Shown here piece after piece: positions 1 to 13,362 of a stretch of DNA of 64,000 bases; the stretch's first letter is position 1, and each line of letters opens with the position of its first letter. Made by a program: the position numbers and the translations under genes. Below the pieces are notes generated by a model. It had not been told where the DNA came from and did no database searches. It was given only the letters and a program-made list of their open reading frames with translations. Location: assembly GCA_037951105.1 (NCBI GenBank), contig JBAMJV010005510.1, positions 38,646-102,645 of the forward strand. Reading direction: 5' to 3'. This DNA is from Echinarachnius parma (Eukaryota; Echinodermata; Echinoidea; Clypeasteroida; Echinarachniidae).

Positions 1-2719
1 CAACTGTATAATGCTTCCCGGTTATTTCCAGGTGAAAATGCACTCTATTGGCTCGTGGGTATTGTATAATCACAAACATAAAACTTGTTTGTAAAACGCT
101 TAGCATATGTTATATACACTAGCTCTCCAGATTCAGTTCCTTAACCTTTTAGAAAGTACAATTGATTAACCAGCACTTAGCAGCCTTCATGAACTTCACA
201 TCGTGGGTACCGATGTATATTTTTTGAGAAAAGTCACTGCCTCAATTTATCCTTCATTAATAAACTTCAAGCAAACGACGGTCTCAAAGTTTGTCAAGCA
301 GGTATATTTCAGAATATTTATTTGATTTATTTTATTACTTGAAGTTTCATGATGGATGAGCACTCTAACGTTTGAAACAATTTATGTTGCATCTTGTCTC
401 TTCAGTATTGTTCCTCTTTACTATTTAATTTGGGATTGCTTTTTATTGGTTTTGCCTCCAACTCCAAAAGAATGATTTAGTGCTGCCATTATTGTCGGGT
501 ATTTGTATCTCTTGATGGAAAATTTGCGGCTCACCCTCAGTTTCTTGTTGTTAATACATCCGTCTTGGCTAAAGCCTTACTACAAGAGATGTTGAGGCAT
601 ATTACTAGAAATGTCCATGGAAAAAAATCATTTTATCCTTGTTTTTATTATTACGGGGTTTTTAGTTTTAAATATTATTAAAGATTGCATTAAATTTGTA
701 TCTGGACTAATGGTATTAATTTTTAGTGTCTTACTCTTAGCAGGCCTCAAATGATTAAGAACTCTTGTGAGGTTTGTTTTCTCTAAAATTCAATAATACA
801 TGTATTGCAATATCAGTGAAAATTACTGCAGGCGATTGAAGGTAAATTCCTTGATATTCAGTGTTGATTCTCATTGGCACTGCAGTATCCAGCATCAATG
901 TGCCCTGGACGTTTAGTTAGTGTAACATTCTAACGGCAAATTGTTTACGACATTTAGTTGTTGAGATAGTTGAAATTCCCATGCTCCAAAAAGCCACGGT
1001 TGTTCAGAGGTGGTGATCTGAAATACAGATGGAACAATATCTGGCGGTTTCAAATATTTCAAATTACAAAAAGAGTTCATGTGGAAGTTGATAATCCGAT
1101 GCATATTACTCAAATGTCTTGGATTAGCATGCCTCATTTATTTTGTATATGTTACACAGTCAGGTCGGGTCTAATAAAATACTTTTGAGTGCTTATGCCT
1201 AGATGACCATCCATCAGGAGATATCAAATCTTTTTGTCTTTTTGGTCGATATGGTTATGTATGACGGTGGCAGGTGGAGAAAACATGAGTGGTTCTTGTT
1301 CTAAGGTACTTGGTAACATTGTTGGAGGAAATATTGCAAAACTGTTTGTTTCGGGGTCGAAGTAAGAAGTTGTACAAGTTTGTATTTATGTCAAATGGCC
1401 CTGTATTACAGTGTATAGAAGTCTTGGTGAAAAAATTATCAAGCTATAATATCTAAGAATTTGATTTAAAGCATTACCTGTAATGCTACACATTTGTTCA
1501 ATTTTGCTCATATAATATCCAAAGCTAATTCTTTTGCTATGATATTTTCAACAGATTTGTTTGCAAGCATAGACAATTCAGACAAACCATGGTATGATTT
1601 GCCTGTCCAATTTACATTTTGCACATGACAACAATGTTACCAGTGCCTTAACAATTTTTGAGAATCCATAGTCTTTGAAACATTTGCAGCAACTAGTATT
1701 GTTTCACATCTAAATGGTTTGAAATTTTCCCTTTCACAAAGTCAAAGAACAGTTCCAGCCACTACATCTCAAAGATTGAAGAGGGCCTTTAAATTCCAGA
1801 GCTACATTAATCCGAGTTCCAGCTTATCTCTGGTAAACCGCATTAGTTGTGAACGTATCGGTCACAATTCTCTGGGTTAAGTCTACCTTCAGTAGCAACA
1901 TGTCAATGCTAAGTTAATGTTAATGCCATCTAGAGTTCATAGGTTAGCCCCACTCCAGTGAACTTTCCTCTTTGCAGAGGGCGCAGATTCAAACTTTGCA
2001 TCAGTCAGCCTTTTCTCTCTCGATATGTGATGAAGCTGCCGTCCATCAATCCGTGGTTGGCAAATATCTTCAAACGCGGGTTGCAAGTTCGCGTCTCGCT
2101 TCAGGAAACTGTTTTGTCACCATGCTGTGGAACTGCAATAGTGTCATCTAATCGTTGAGGGCTTCCAGAGGTCGCAATTTCATAGCGTGCTTAAGTCGTC
2201 TACTCTCATTCTAGCTGTAGTTAAAGTGGCCATCTGACTATTCTTTTTAATTAGCGAATATGTTGTAGCTTAGAAAATGGAAAACTCGAGTCAACTTATC
2301 TTTCTTTACCATGGGATTGAACTGCGCCAGATCCATACTTGGTTATTTGTGTTCTGCGGTTAGAAACCTGCTACCCAGCTACCCAGCAAACTTTTCTCTC
2401 CATATAACCAAACTGCTGTTCTACAATTTGGAGGTTCAGAGTTCAAATTTTGTGTGCTACAGCTACCGATTCTAGACGTTTCAGTTGCATCTATCGGTCA
2501 CCCAAGGTTCGTCAAAAGCTTTTGAGATGGGGAAACAAATTTGTGTTCCAGCCGAATTTCATGATTTGATCGTCACGAAGCTGCAGTCCAGATGCTCCAG
2601 TCCAGCTTTAGATTTCTTTATGCTTCTGTGAAACTGAAGACCCTCTGTACCCTAAATATGAGTGGATTGCAAAGCTGACTTTCCTGCTACAGCCAACTTG
2701 GATCTCTTAGATAAGTAAA

Positions 2720-2958
2720 CAGCTTTCCTTCAGTGTTAGTGAATGCAGTCCAGAAGTCGAAGTTAAGTCGCAGTCGACGTTCTTCATGTGATCAAGCTGT
2801 AGTTCAACAGACGTCCGTCCCGGTGGTTTGTAGTACAGCAGTCCTTCAGTTTCCAGTGGTTAGTGAAGTCCAGAAGCGGCAAGTTTCCGTCAACAATCTT
2901 CATCACGCAATCCAGCTGTAGTCCATCAGATGTCCATCCCGGGTGGATTGTAGATCGC
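2720..2958. repeat. Imperfect tandem duplication, ~115-bp unit
   Basis: CTTCAGTG...GTCCAGAAG...CAAGCTGTAGTTCA...GTCCGTCCCGG occurs twice with about 20% differences. Open frames here have no recognisable product. Confidence 0.6.
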
Positions 2959-3781
2959 TTCATTGGCGGTGGTACATGTTTTTGGCTCTAGCAAACAAAC
3001 GGGTTTTGAGGCTCAATCAAATACCAAAATACATTCCAGAGTGGAGCTAGGATCTAACCCGGTACTTGTCAAATGAAAAAAAAGGATATTTCATATCCAG
3101 TGAAACAAAGAAATACACATGGTTCATTGTTATTTAGCCTCCAAAAAACAAAAATTAGCCCTCAATTGCATGAAAATGCATGAAAAGGCCAGAATCTTTT
3201 GAGTTATAATATAAAACTAATTTTAGAGTTCTGATTTAATGCAAGCAGGCTTTAAAAAAAACCTCCCCAAATTAAATTATTTTTCCTGATCACATCTATG
3301 TCAACTATGTTGTCTATGTACATTTGTGAACCGAGACAGGATAACATCATGTTTAAAGCTGGGGCACATGCATGATCTGGAGAAGCAGCATCTCTGAATT
3401 CAGGCTGTGGATGTGCGAAATAAAGTTGTGCTTGCGCACCAGCTACCAAATACGACATCATGACTACGTCTTGGTTCACATAATCGATGTACGATCAGAA
3501 AGTCCCCCAGCTTTGGCCTTGCATTTCCAGCTTATTGTCCTGGTGTTATGCAGATGGTTAGAAAGAGGGTCCACTCTTGAGATGTAATTTGGATTGTACT
3601 CTGGAAGGGAATTGAGTCAAACTGTTGCAAATGATGTCCAACATATCAACTTGTGTAGAAGCTATGAGTGGCTCTGTGGATGAAAAAAGCTTTTTCAGTC
3701 CCGAGGGAGCATCCTGCTCCGCAGCATCCTGGAGATTTGTTTTCTCTGCCGGCCATTCATGCGGTAATCTGCGATTCTCTG

Positions 3782-3873
3782 AACCCATTCAGGACTGGTT
3801 GGTTGTGTTTGACAGGCACCACATTCTCAATAGACCCCAGTGAGTGCTTTGGGGACCAGTCCCTGAATGGGTT
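3782..3873. mobile_element. 92-bp MITE
   Basis: Inverted ends AACCCATTCAGGACTGGT. A second, more decayed copy is at about 12907-12996. Confidence 0.7.
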
Positions 3874-4814
3874 AGGGAAGCTTTTTGTGACTCTGATCTC
3901 CCAAGAGCAGTGTTTTGTGCATGGTCATATTTTGTAAAGTTTCTCCCTCTCTCTGATCTCACATGTAAAACAGGGTTAATGTAACCCCACACCCCCCAAT
4001 CCATTTTCAGTGGAGATTTAAAGCGAATTCTTGAGACAAAAAGTTGGTACGTTGTCATTGCAAAAACAATAAGATACAATTTGAGTTTGCGGCTAGATAA
4101 ATTATTTTGTTATGACGTCTTTGAGATTTTGAAGGAAAAAAACATATATTGCTTTAGAGCAAATCCTGGTAATTTAATTAACCCAAACCAAGCAAAAATG
4201 ATAAATACTGTAATGAACAAAAAGTTTCTAAATTTTTCTCTTTGCCAATCAGAAATTTGTTTAAATGGTCAAGAATATTAAGTATATATTAAACTTGACA
4301 AAGGAACAGATCATTTATAACCCTTCCAGTCCTTTTCAAACAAAACACTGCCCTTGGGTGATGGTCATTTTCCGTTGATGTCTCAACATGTAGACCAGCC
4401 AACTGTCCAGCAGACTGTAAGTATGTGGTAAGTATAGAATAAGATCAATAAATCTCTCTTTCTGGTGTCTTTTTCAATGTACCAGTGATACCAGTGTTTA
4501 AAGTAAACCACACTTTCATTGTATAGAGGCAAAAATGTAAATAATCACTCACTGTCCGTCCCCCAAAAAGGCAAATACTTTTGTTTAAAGATGGAATTTT
4601 CAAAATACCTGTGTATCCTGCTATCATTTTAAAAAAATACTCCAGAAAGATATAAGAAGTATTCATATACAAGATCTGCCCAGTCGACTGAATGTCTGCA
4701 CATTAACCAGACGTAATTATAAGAAAAATATTCATTGATTTGGCTGAGAAACTGCGGGAGGGAAGTCACCCACCAAACCCATGTTTGTTTATACACGTAG
4801 CAGATAGTTCTGTG

Positions 4815-5627
4815 GAACCTCATTATAACAAGGAGCTTTTATTTAGACCAAGAAAATTATCTTGTTATAAATACCAGGTATCCTGACACAGTGGAACCTC
4901 TTAAAGGGATCTAGTAACTTTGTTGACATGTGCAAAAAGCGATGAGTGGTTGATAAAATGTGTATTGTTGTTATCTGACATGTCCACTGGGTGTTGTGTG
5001 AAAATTTCAAGTTAAATGGACTTTATATGGCCGAGTAATGAGCAAAAATGTAAAGTGACATTCACTAACTCATTGCACTGATGCACTCACTTAGTACACG
5101 GTTCTGACGATCCGTTGGATAATTTGACATCTGAACACTTCAATCGTAGATATCTTTTTAACGAAAGGGAAATTTGAAAAACTGAAACCTGTCCCATGCT
5201 TTTTTTGTTAATAAGAATACAACAAGGTATGAGGGAACCGCTAGAATTTCAATTGGATTTTGAAGATTTGGACAATGTTACTAAGTCCCTTTAATGACAA
5301 AGTTCTGTGGACTTATAAATTAATGAAAATTACCTTGTTATAATATGAAAACTCTTATAACAAGCACCTTGGGTCCATTGAATTTAGTTTGTGGTATCAG
5401 GGCTTAAAAATAATATAATACATTGAACCTGTACCTGTAAAATAGCCCTGCTAAGCCGGTATCATGTATCTTGTTATAACAGAGCTCGTTATAAAGAGGT
5501 TCCACTGTATATCGAGTATATTGTCATATCAAGGTGAATTTAACAAAAGAGCTCATAACGGTGAAATTGGTTTTGATATATCAGAGCTCTTTATGACAAG
5601 GTTTAACAGTGTCCAATCAAATTTGAA
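4815..5627. mobile_element. Degenerate element with GTGGAACCTC/GTTATAA inverted repeats
   Basis: Several inverted copies of CAGTGGAACCTC and CTCGTTATAA occur (4815, 4890, 5490, 5590), resembling the terminal repeats of pogo/Tigger-type Tc1-mariner elements. The region is interrupted by a TTAA element at 4905-5290. A related piece is at 63494. Boundaries are uncertain. Confidence 0.45.
4905..5290. mobile_element. TTAA element, family K2
   Basis: 386 bp, termini AGGGATCTAGTAACTTTGTT and (reverse complement of right end) AGGGACTTAGTAACATTGT, with TTAA at 4901-4904 and 5291-5294. Inserted in the degenerate pogo-like repeat. Confidence 0.8.
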
Positions 5628-7388
5628 ATGTTTAACATATAACAATAATGGCAATAATAACAATTCAACAGAACTGCCAATTCACTTGCCAAATTTAGGG
5701 AGATTTCTAACGGCAATCGGGGATAAAGATATGCAAATACATGCACCACAATACAATAGGAACAATCTTTTTTTAATTGGGGAGATTGAATTTTTTTTGG
5801 TCAGAATGGGAATAGATCTTTTATCAGGAAGCCTCATACGGAATCGGGGAGACCTTGAAGCTCTGTAAAATAGCATGTTAACGGGCATGAAGTAATATTC
5901 ATAAACCTGTTTGGTGCAACTATGAAGGTAAAATCAAGCCCGATTTTTGTCCTAGAATACACATACTGGCAGAGAATCCAATATATTTTATTAAATACAT
6001 GTATTCAAGGGGTCCAAGGACTTTCCTGAATAACATTGAAAGGGGAAGAGGGGAGGGGGGGGGGGGGGGGAAGGGGGTCAAACCTAATTATATCATAATG
6101 CATGTGTACCAAATGTTTCACATTTCTTGAATACTTTTTTACAACGTTTAATTAAATTGTATGTGTGTGAATTAATTTAATAAAAATTCATAAATAAACT
6201 TGCCAATTGCAAAAATGGAATTGTAGAATTTTGTCTTGATTGATACTATGCAGTTTTCATGGTCATGCACTCAAATTTATACACACACACACACACACAC
6301 TAACAAACATGAACACATTAAATTAATTTGTATATATACAAGCCAACTTCAAAATAAATGTACATGAACTTTATTTGTTTCCTTGAACATGTGAAAATAT
6401 GAAGAATGCAAATATTGTACATTTGTTTCACTGTGTGGGAATAGATCTTCCAGTTTGCATGCAACAATTCAATTGAAATGTGTCTGTGTCTGTCTGTAAG
6501 TGTTTGATAACAAAATAAATGGGGCCCATATTCATAAAAACCTCTCAAGCTTAGTTCCATTCTTGATATACAGTGTACATGTATCTTTAGATGATTATAG
6601 CTATAATATATGCAACAAAAGATTATTTGACTTGCCAACTAGTAGGGTTATCTTAGTTGGTAATAAATAAATGCCTACCCAGATAACCTTTGTGACTACA
6701 TGTATGAAAACTTGATTGCTCATAAGCCCTAGCATCTTGAAATGGAACTAAACTAGTTTGGTGTTTTGAATACAGGCCCATGCATGTTTCTGACTCTGGA
6801 ATGTTGAGATTACATCTATTGCTATAATAGGTACAGGCCATAGAGAAAATTTGAACCCTTTGGTTGCCCAAATCGATTCATGACAACAGACCTGCAGACA
6901 CTTCTGTTGAGTGTTGTGCATGTATCAAAGCCTTTAAAAAAAAGAACATATTGCAATATGTAATAAGCATGTAACTTGCATGTACTTGGTAGTTTATAAA
7001 GTAAAATAGCTCTATACAGAACTGTTGCCATGTTTCAGCCAGGAAGAAGTGTTCCACTTACATTCATAGGAAAATGCCAAAGCAAATTTAACTTATTCCA
7101 TGCATCATTTACTCCTATACACACATTTACTTGTATACTATATCTATATACAAAATAATACATCTTTATATTTACACAAGTACATTGTATATTAAAATAA
7201 TATTGTACCACTTTTTGAAAGGAATTGTCAAAGGAATCACATTCAAAGATTATTTTAGATTGAAGCATCTCAAACTTGTACCATCAGTTGAGAGTGAAAA
7301 GGCTGTTATGTCGATTTATTGATAAATGATTACCTTTTGGGGAATATTGATAAAAAATAACATAGCTAAACATTTTTTTTTTTTTGAA
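5628..7388. other. Region without recognisable gene
   Basis: AT-rich intergenic sequence with a G-run at about 6053-6071 and one CA microsatellite. No coding signal. Confidence 0.6.
6281..6300. repeat. (CA)n microsatellite
   Basis: Ten uninterrupted AC dinucleotides. Confidence 0.95.
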
Positions 7389-8150
7389 CCCTATTAAGGC
7401 CGGGCTATTTGAGGTCTTCAGCAGGCGGGGGGGGGGCCATTATGGCCCCCCCCAAGATCTCGGCCGCAGAGCGGCCGATCGCCGTAAAAATTTGCACGCG
7501 TGATAAGTGAAGTGTATAGAATACAATGGTAATTTTTAAAAATTTTGAAAAATTCATTAATTTGCATATTTATGGTAATTTATGCAAATAAGTCATGAAA
7601 TTCATATTTTTACCCATAAATCATATATTCTTCATAATTAAACTCTGGTTTTCACTACATATATTCTTTAGAGCATTTGGAATGATACTACAACAAAAAG
7701 AATTGGAAGAGCCCGGTTCTTCCTTTTGTTTTCTATTGTTTTATTAATTTCTTATGTATTTCTTTGTTTTTTTAACTTATGTATTTTATTGTTTTTGTTT
7801 ATTTTATTTCTAACTATAATTTAACTGTTTTGAACCCCAAAACCAACATATAAAATGTAAACAACACCAAATATCTAATAATACACCTCATTTTATGAAA
7901 ATTGATATTTCCATATGTTTTGTACACAAATCACGAAATTTAGCGATTTTCGGGCTGACATGCATAGACAAAAGGTCACGTGACTTTGTAACGGAGGGTC
8001 CGATTTTCGAAATTTTTGTTTTAAAACGTGCGCAAGACCCGAAAGAAAAAAGTCACCAAGCAGCGGCGCGTCATCTTGCAGCGTTTTGGAGCAATAAAAA
8101 AAATTCCGGAGGGGGGGGCCATTATGGCCCCCCCCCCGGCCTTAATAGGG
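7389..8150. mobile_element. piggyBac-like non-autonomous element, family P copy 1
   Basis: 762 bp bounded by CCCTATTAAGGCCGGG and its reverse complement, with TGAA on both sides. Near each end is a G-run/C-run palindrome around CCATTATGG. The AT-rich interior shares sequence (GATTTGTGTACAAA, a CACGTGAC block) with copies at 27588 and 61708. No transposase frame. Confidence 0.85.
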
Positions 8151-11100
8151 TGAAACATGATATCTCAGAAGAACAAAAGGCCACTCAGCACCCTTTTTCT
8201 CAACCGATGATATTTTAAATTTAATTATTTGTTTACACAATTAGACACAAAAAACCAGAATTTTAATAGACATCTTTAGACCAGCTGTACTAAATGCTTT
8301 GGTGCAGTAATAGAAAATAAGGCAGTGCATCAAAGAAAATCTACAATCATCAATGTCTACATGTATTAGCATAACGATGCATATTAATAATTGCAAGTTT
8401 GAGGTGTACATATATATGTACACGTACCTTTGTATAAGATGAACATTAACTCTCATCTGCAAGACTTGTTCACGTTCTTAAGACGAATAATTCTGCAACT
8501 GATCATGCCAAAAACAAATTTAAACATATTACAGTTTTTATTCCATAATGGTTGATATTCATGAATGCCAAAATTGTCATTTAATTACTACAAAAATACA
8601 TTCAGACCCCGGCCTGCAGGTGCTAAATATTCAAATTCTTGTTGCAGCTTATAACTCTGTTTGTTGTGAAGCAGTAATGATTGGAGATATGCATATATTA
8701 AAATTCTTGTTGCAGCTTATAACTCCGTTTTGTTGTGAAGCAGTAATGATTGGAGATATGCATATATTCAAAGAAAGAAATAAATAAACTTAACTGAACT
8801 AATAAAGTCAATGTATGGAAGAATTCAGCCTAGACAAAATACTTAATTCATACTTGTACATTAAAATACAAACATAATTTGTGGGCAAAAAATGAAACAA
8901 AGAATGGGTGATATTGCAAACTGAAATATTACAATTGAAACTAGCTATTGTGTACACTTACTGTACATGCACATTTCTTTGCTACTTACTAATGACACCA
9001 AGCACACGATGTGTTTTCACAAGAATGTGATAGACAAAACAAACGTTGCATGTCTAGGTACAATTAACATACTGGTATATCAAATTCATAAATTAATTTC
9101 AATGTGAAATTCCTATAAAATATATTTATTAAAATGTACAAGTCCAAATGTGAAAATATGTTGCAGCAAATGACAAAACAATCCGTCTGTATGAAACATG
9201 TTTGCTGCCGTAAATGGAAGATAACAAACAAAGTATAAAATACATAAAAACCACACACAGTTGGAAGATAGAAGTTGTAAAATACTAGTATATTATTAAA
9301 GTAGAAGAAAATGTAGATGTAAAAGAAGTGTTAAATTCACAATCACATTATATGAACACTTGTAACAATCAACTTTCACAGTGTGAAATCTGCATTATTA
9401 CAAAAATGCACAATTAATTGCATTTGATGAATTCTACTTATTGATTCAATACTTTTCCAAAATTATCAATCCTACATAATAATGGTCAACCTTGTGTAAG
9501 TTGTAAGGTCAAACTCGCATTAGAAAAATATTGGCTAAGTCAATAGTCTATTCCGGTTCTTTATATATTTTCTTTTGTTTTTCTCGAGGTAAAATAGCAT
9601 TTGCCAAAATCAAAGGTTTTCTGCAGTCCCAATAATTGTTGACATATTATACAAAGCTTACTTTAATTCATAAGTACATGGTGTGAATTCATATGTTGAA
9701 TGTTTGAAAAACGGTGCAACTTAATCAACTATTTCATCAAACATTTATTATTACATCAAAATATTAATAGATAGATTTGTATATATTACATCCTCTCTAA
9801 ATCGACATTAATTTCATCAAATAGGATTAAGTATCAAATAATTTCATTTATGAGATTAAGTATCAAAATTGTGTATGAATACAACAAATTAAGTATACTA
9901 CACGTACTTGTTACAAAAGTTGAATGAAAGACGGACATCTACACTTTTGTGACCCATGATTTAAAATATATTGAGTGAGAGAGAAGGGCGCTAAGTCGAT
10001 TTTCTTTGCTAAACTGTGTTACGCATACCATCTTGTAGGTATAGGAGCACTATGCCAAATTTTCAGATAATAATTATGTCTAATTTTTGCAACATTCAAC
10101 AAATATAAAAGAGAGCTTCGTTGGTTTCTACATGGCTTTTGAACTTTGAACATGATTAACTCCCAAGTACAAAAAGTAACTGTGCCCTTCTTTCTCAACC
10201 GACGATATACATGTATGTAGTACTTGTGTGATTTCCCTCCTAACACGGCATACAGACATGCCTGTTATGTGCCTTAGAAATATATTATCATTTTAAATAC
10301 ATTATTATATTATAATTTTTTAATACAATATTTTGGAGCATTAAATACTTGCAAAAATGTCAGCTTAGTAACACTACAGAACTGATTTTTCATACATTCA
10401 CAAAGACTAAAGACAAATGTGGTGAAAAAAAGGTAAGGATTCTAAAAACAATATTCTCATCTTTATGTCTAAGCTCACTTACCAGTCTACTGTCTATATA
10501 TTTGAGTGAACAATGTTGCATTTTGATTGAATTGAATTGAATTTATTATTACCATTTTAAGTATTTTAAGATTGTTAGTATGATTCAACAAGATCATACT
10601 GTCATGGCACGTAAGGTGAAACAAAATAACACTTCATTAATTTTCATCACTATCTCAATCATTCTAAGGCTAGATATACTTTCCTTGAAAGGCATGAAAT
10701 AAATAATATATTCTACATCTCACTATGTATGATCAGTGTAACGCAAAGGTAAGGAATTCAGCTGTGAATAATGTGCATTGATAGAAAACAAACAATACAA
10801 AAAGTACGATGAGGAAAAAAAACCTATTACATCAGCCTAAAGGGAATTGCGTTCATAGAGAAAGATGCCTTTGCACAGCTGTCTAATAACCCATTAAACA
10901 ATATTTGTTATAATATCCATTCTCCTTCTCCATACACCAAAGCCTAAATGATTCCCTTTAACACAGAAAAACTAGTCTCTTACAAGGCATTCTGTAATAA
11001 TTACGATGTTTTCCTAAATGGGTTAGTAGGAAAAAGTCATATTTATCAAAGAATACGCAATTTAGAGGCTGTTATTTCTGACTACCTAGTAATAATGGAC

Positions 11101-11984
11101 AAGTATGAGGCATTTATAAGAGACAAATAAAGAACATGAATTGGCATTCAAAGAGTTTAATAAATTAAAGCTTAATATCTAAAGGCAATATATCACACAT
11201 ACAAATAAAGTAAACACAAAAGACGTGTGCCATATGCACACACACATAAAGCAAACACACACAAACATACACCATAAAATACACACATACACATAAAGCA
11301 AACACGCACAAACATACCATTTGCACACACACAGAACCACAGAAAACAAAAGTAATACTTTAAAGGAAACCCTGATAAAAGAAGGAAATGAAATTTCAGT
11401 AAAATCTTTAGCCTAAGACTGGAAGTTGTAACTATTCCTACAAATGAAATTTCAGAACACACTTATAAGCTCAAGAATAAAACTTGTTACTTTTCCTAGA
11501 AATGAAATTTCAGAACACACTGAATCACACTGACTATGGAAGTTGTAACCCTCGTCAATAAATTATCTCAACCTTCCAATTTTGAGGAAACTAATGTCCC
11601 TATATTTAGAAGAAAACTTCATTGATTCGGCTGAATCCTTAGAGCCGGCTGAAATAGATATTAAAATAAGCGGGGACATATATTTCATAGTCTCGTGAAA
11701 GTGCTGACATGTCATCCATTCGATCGAGAGAAATCTAGAGAAATAATAAATACAACAACCTAGCTACAGTTTCACAACCTCATAAAGATAGGCACAATGC
11801 ACATGATGAATCAACTTTTCCTTGACAAGAAGTGAGAATGGGCCAGAAAAAAAAAAAAATCATGGATGTTGTCATATGCCACGTATGTTAAAACTAATAC
11901 TTCACCTAGAGAAACCAAAACCTACTAAATGCAATTTAAAAACTGAGTGAAAATACCTGTGTACCCTGATGAGCACAATCATTA
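8151..11984. other. Region without recognisable gene
   Basis: AT-rich intergenic sequence. It holds the 68-bp tandem pair at 8632, a GAATTGAATTGAATT element tail at about 10527, an AC-rich stretch (11190-11345) and three AAATGAAATTTCAG repeats (11387-11520). A 60-codon frame at 10948 is unsupported. Confidence 0.6.
8632..8768. repeat. Tandem duplication, 68-bp unit, two copies
   Basis: AAATTCTTGTTGCAGCTTAT to GGAGATATGCATATATT is repeated immediately with two differences. Confidence 0.85.
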
Positions 11985-12222
11985 ATGGCCCGGTCAGATA
12001 TCAACGGATATCGGAAACGTATGCCCAACGAATAGACAATTTGCAAAATTAAATTATCCGGTGATGAAAGTCGGCTCCATTGCTTCATGTACAAAACATG
12101 TACAAAACAAGAACAACGTACATCACCGGACAAGGAACGGACAAGAAACATATAGAAAGGAAGGAAAATTTAGCTCTCCGTTTGACATCCGTTTGCGCAA
12201 TCCGTTGATGTGTGACCGGGCT
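11985..12222. mobile_element. MITE with GGCCCGGTCA termini
   Basis: The left GCCCGGTCAGATATCAACGG is matched by the inverse of the right CCGTTGATGTGTGACCGGGC; about 238 bp. Confidence 0.75.
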
Positions 12223-12579
12223 ATAAGAGTTGATATTAGTTTATAAAGTGGAACACATTTGCAGATGCACACCTGTCAATAATAACAAAGTGATTCTACA
12301 AAACCCTGATGTAATAATTTCATGTTATACAATCAGGCATCACAAAGTATGATGCTTTTTTTTGTTTAATGTTGCTCTCTTGTAGCTGTCCTTCCTTCAT
12401 ATTACTGTTATGTGTCTAAAGAAAGTATGTCACTAACATAGGTTGCTGAGTGAAAATCAATATTTTGACACGAGTAATGAAGAAAGTGTTGTCGTAACAT
12501 CGTTGAGTTAATAATGAGGTGCTTTTCATAAAGCACACAGGTTATTGCCATGCTTATATGCAACTTGTAGCTTCATATG

Positions 12580-12712
12580 AGCCGCTTGGAAGGAATGCTC
12601 CCCAGGGAGTGGAGATGGTGCACACAATGTGTGCTGGTTTAAAGCGCTTTAATAGAGATGATATTGTATCATATTAGGCGCTACATAAATCAAAACCTAT
12701 TATTATTATGAG
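12580..12712 (+). mobile_element. SINE-like 3' tail
   Basis: AAAGCGCTTTAATAG, then GGCGCTACATAAATC and a TTATTATTATTA tail, the pattern seen at the 3' ends of many invertebrate and fish SINEs. No tRNA-like head was recognised. A similar GCGCTAAATAC tail is near 19407, and AATAATAATAAATTCAATTT near 16650. Confidence 0.45.
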
Positions 12713-12906
12713 TATTTAGTGACTTTTGCGTTTAACCCCACAAACCCAGCTGGTCACAGAGGCAGGATGCTGCCCAGTGAGATTTTGCCTCTGCATTCCC
12801 ACCACAAGTTTCCTTTAAATTATAGTGCTTGTGAAGACTCCGCCATGGAAGTAAAGAGATCCATATTGATTGACATCTGTTAAATCCATGATTATATCCA
12901 TTATCA

Positions 12907-12996
12907 ATCCGTTCAGGACTGATTGATTTCGATACAACATGTTTTGTTCATTAACCAAAGCCACGAGTATTTTTGGGACCAGTCCCGAATGGGTTA
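12907..12996. mobile_element. Second copy of the 92-bp MITE
   Basis: GTTCAGGACTGATT at the left and GGGACCAGTCCCGAATGGGT at the right. Confidence 0.6.
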
Positions 12997-13362
12997 AATC
13001 GTGCAGCGCTGATGATACCGACTGTCACCACACGATATGATAATGATGATCCACAGCACTTGTATGGTGCCATTTAACTTGTACTTGGACTGTACAATAT
13101 GCATCATACATGTAGAGTTTCGGCACCTCTGACATGTAAAGGATTAAAGTCACTAGTGTGTGTAATGTCACACATCACAGTCTTGTTGTGGAGAGTGGAA
13201 GCTTGCTACTGTCATGTCAGGGCGTTCTGAAAGAAAAAAACAAATTGAAAATTCATTAACCATTAACACAAAATTTCTCTTAGCATACCGATAAAGAACG
13301 ATACAAGTTGATTTGGGGCTAAACTGAGTTCTGCATGCCATCTTGTTAGTAGGGGAGGAACA

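Larger units (their letters stand above)
1..4814. other. Region without recognisable gene
   Basis: AT-rich, stop-dense sequence. Short open frames on both strands lack family resemblance, splice-site support or codon bias. Only the duplication at 2720-2958 and the MITE at 3782-3873 stand out. The region 1,900-3,000 is less AT-rich than its neighbours and could be part of a non-coding exon; nothing proves it. Confidence 0.6.
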
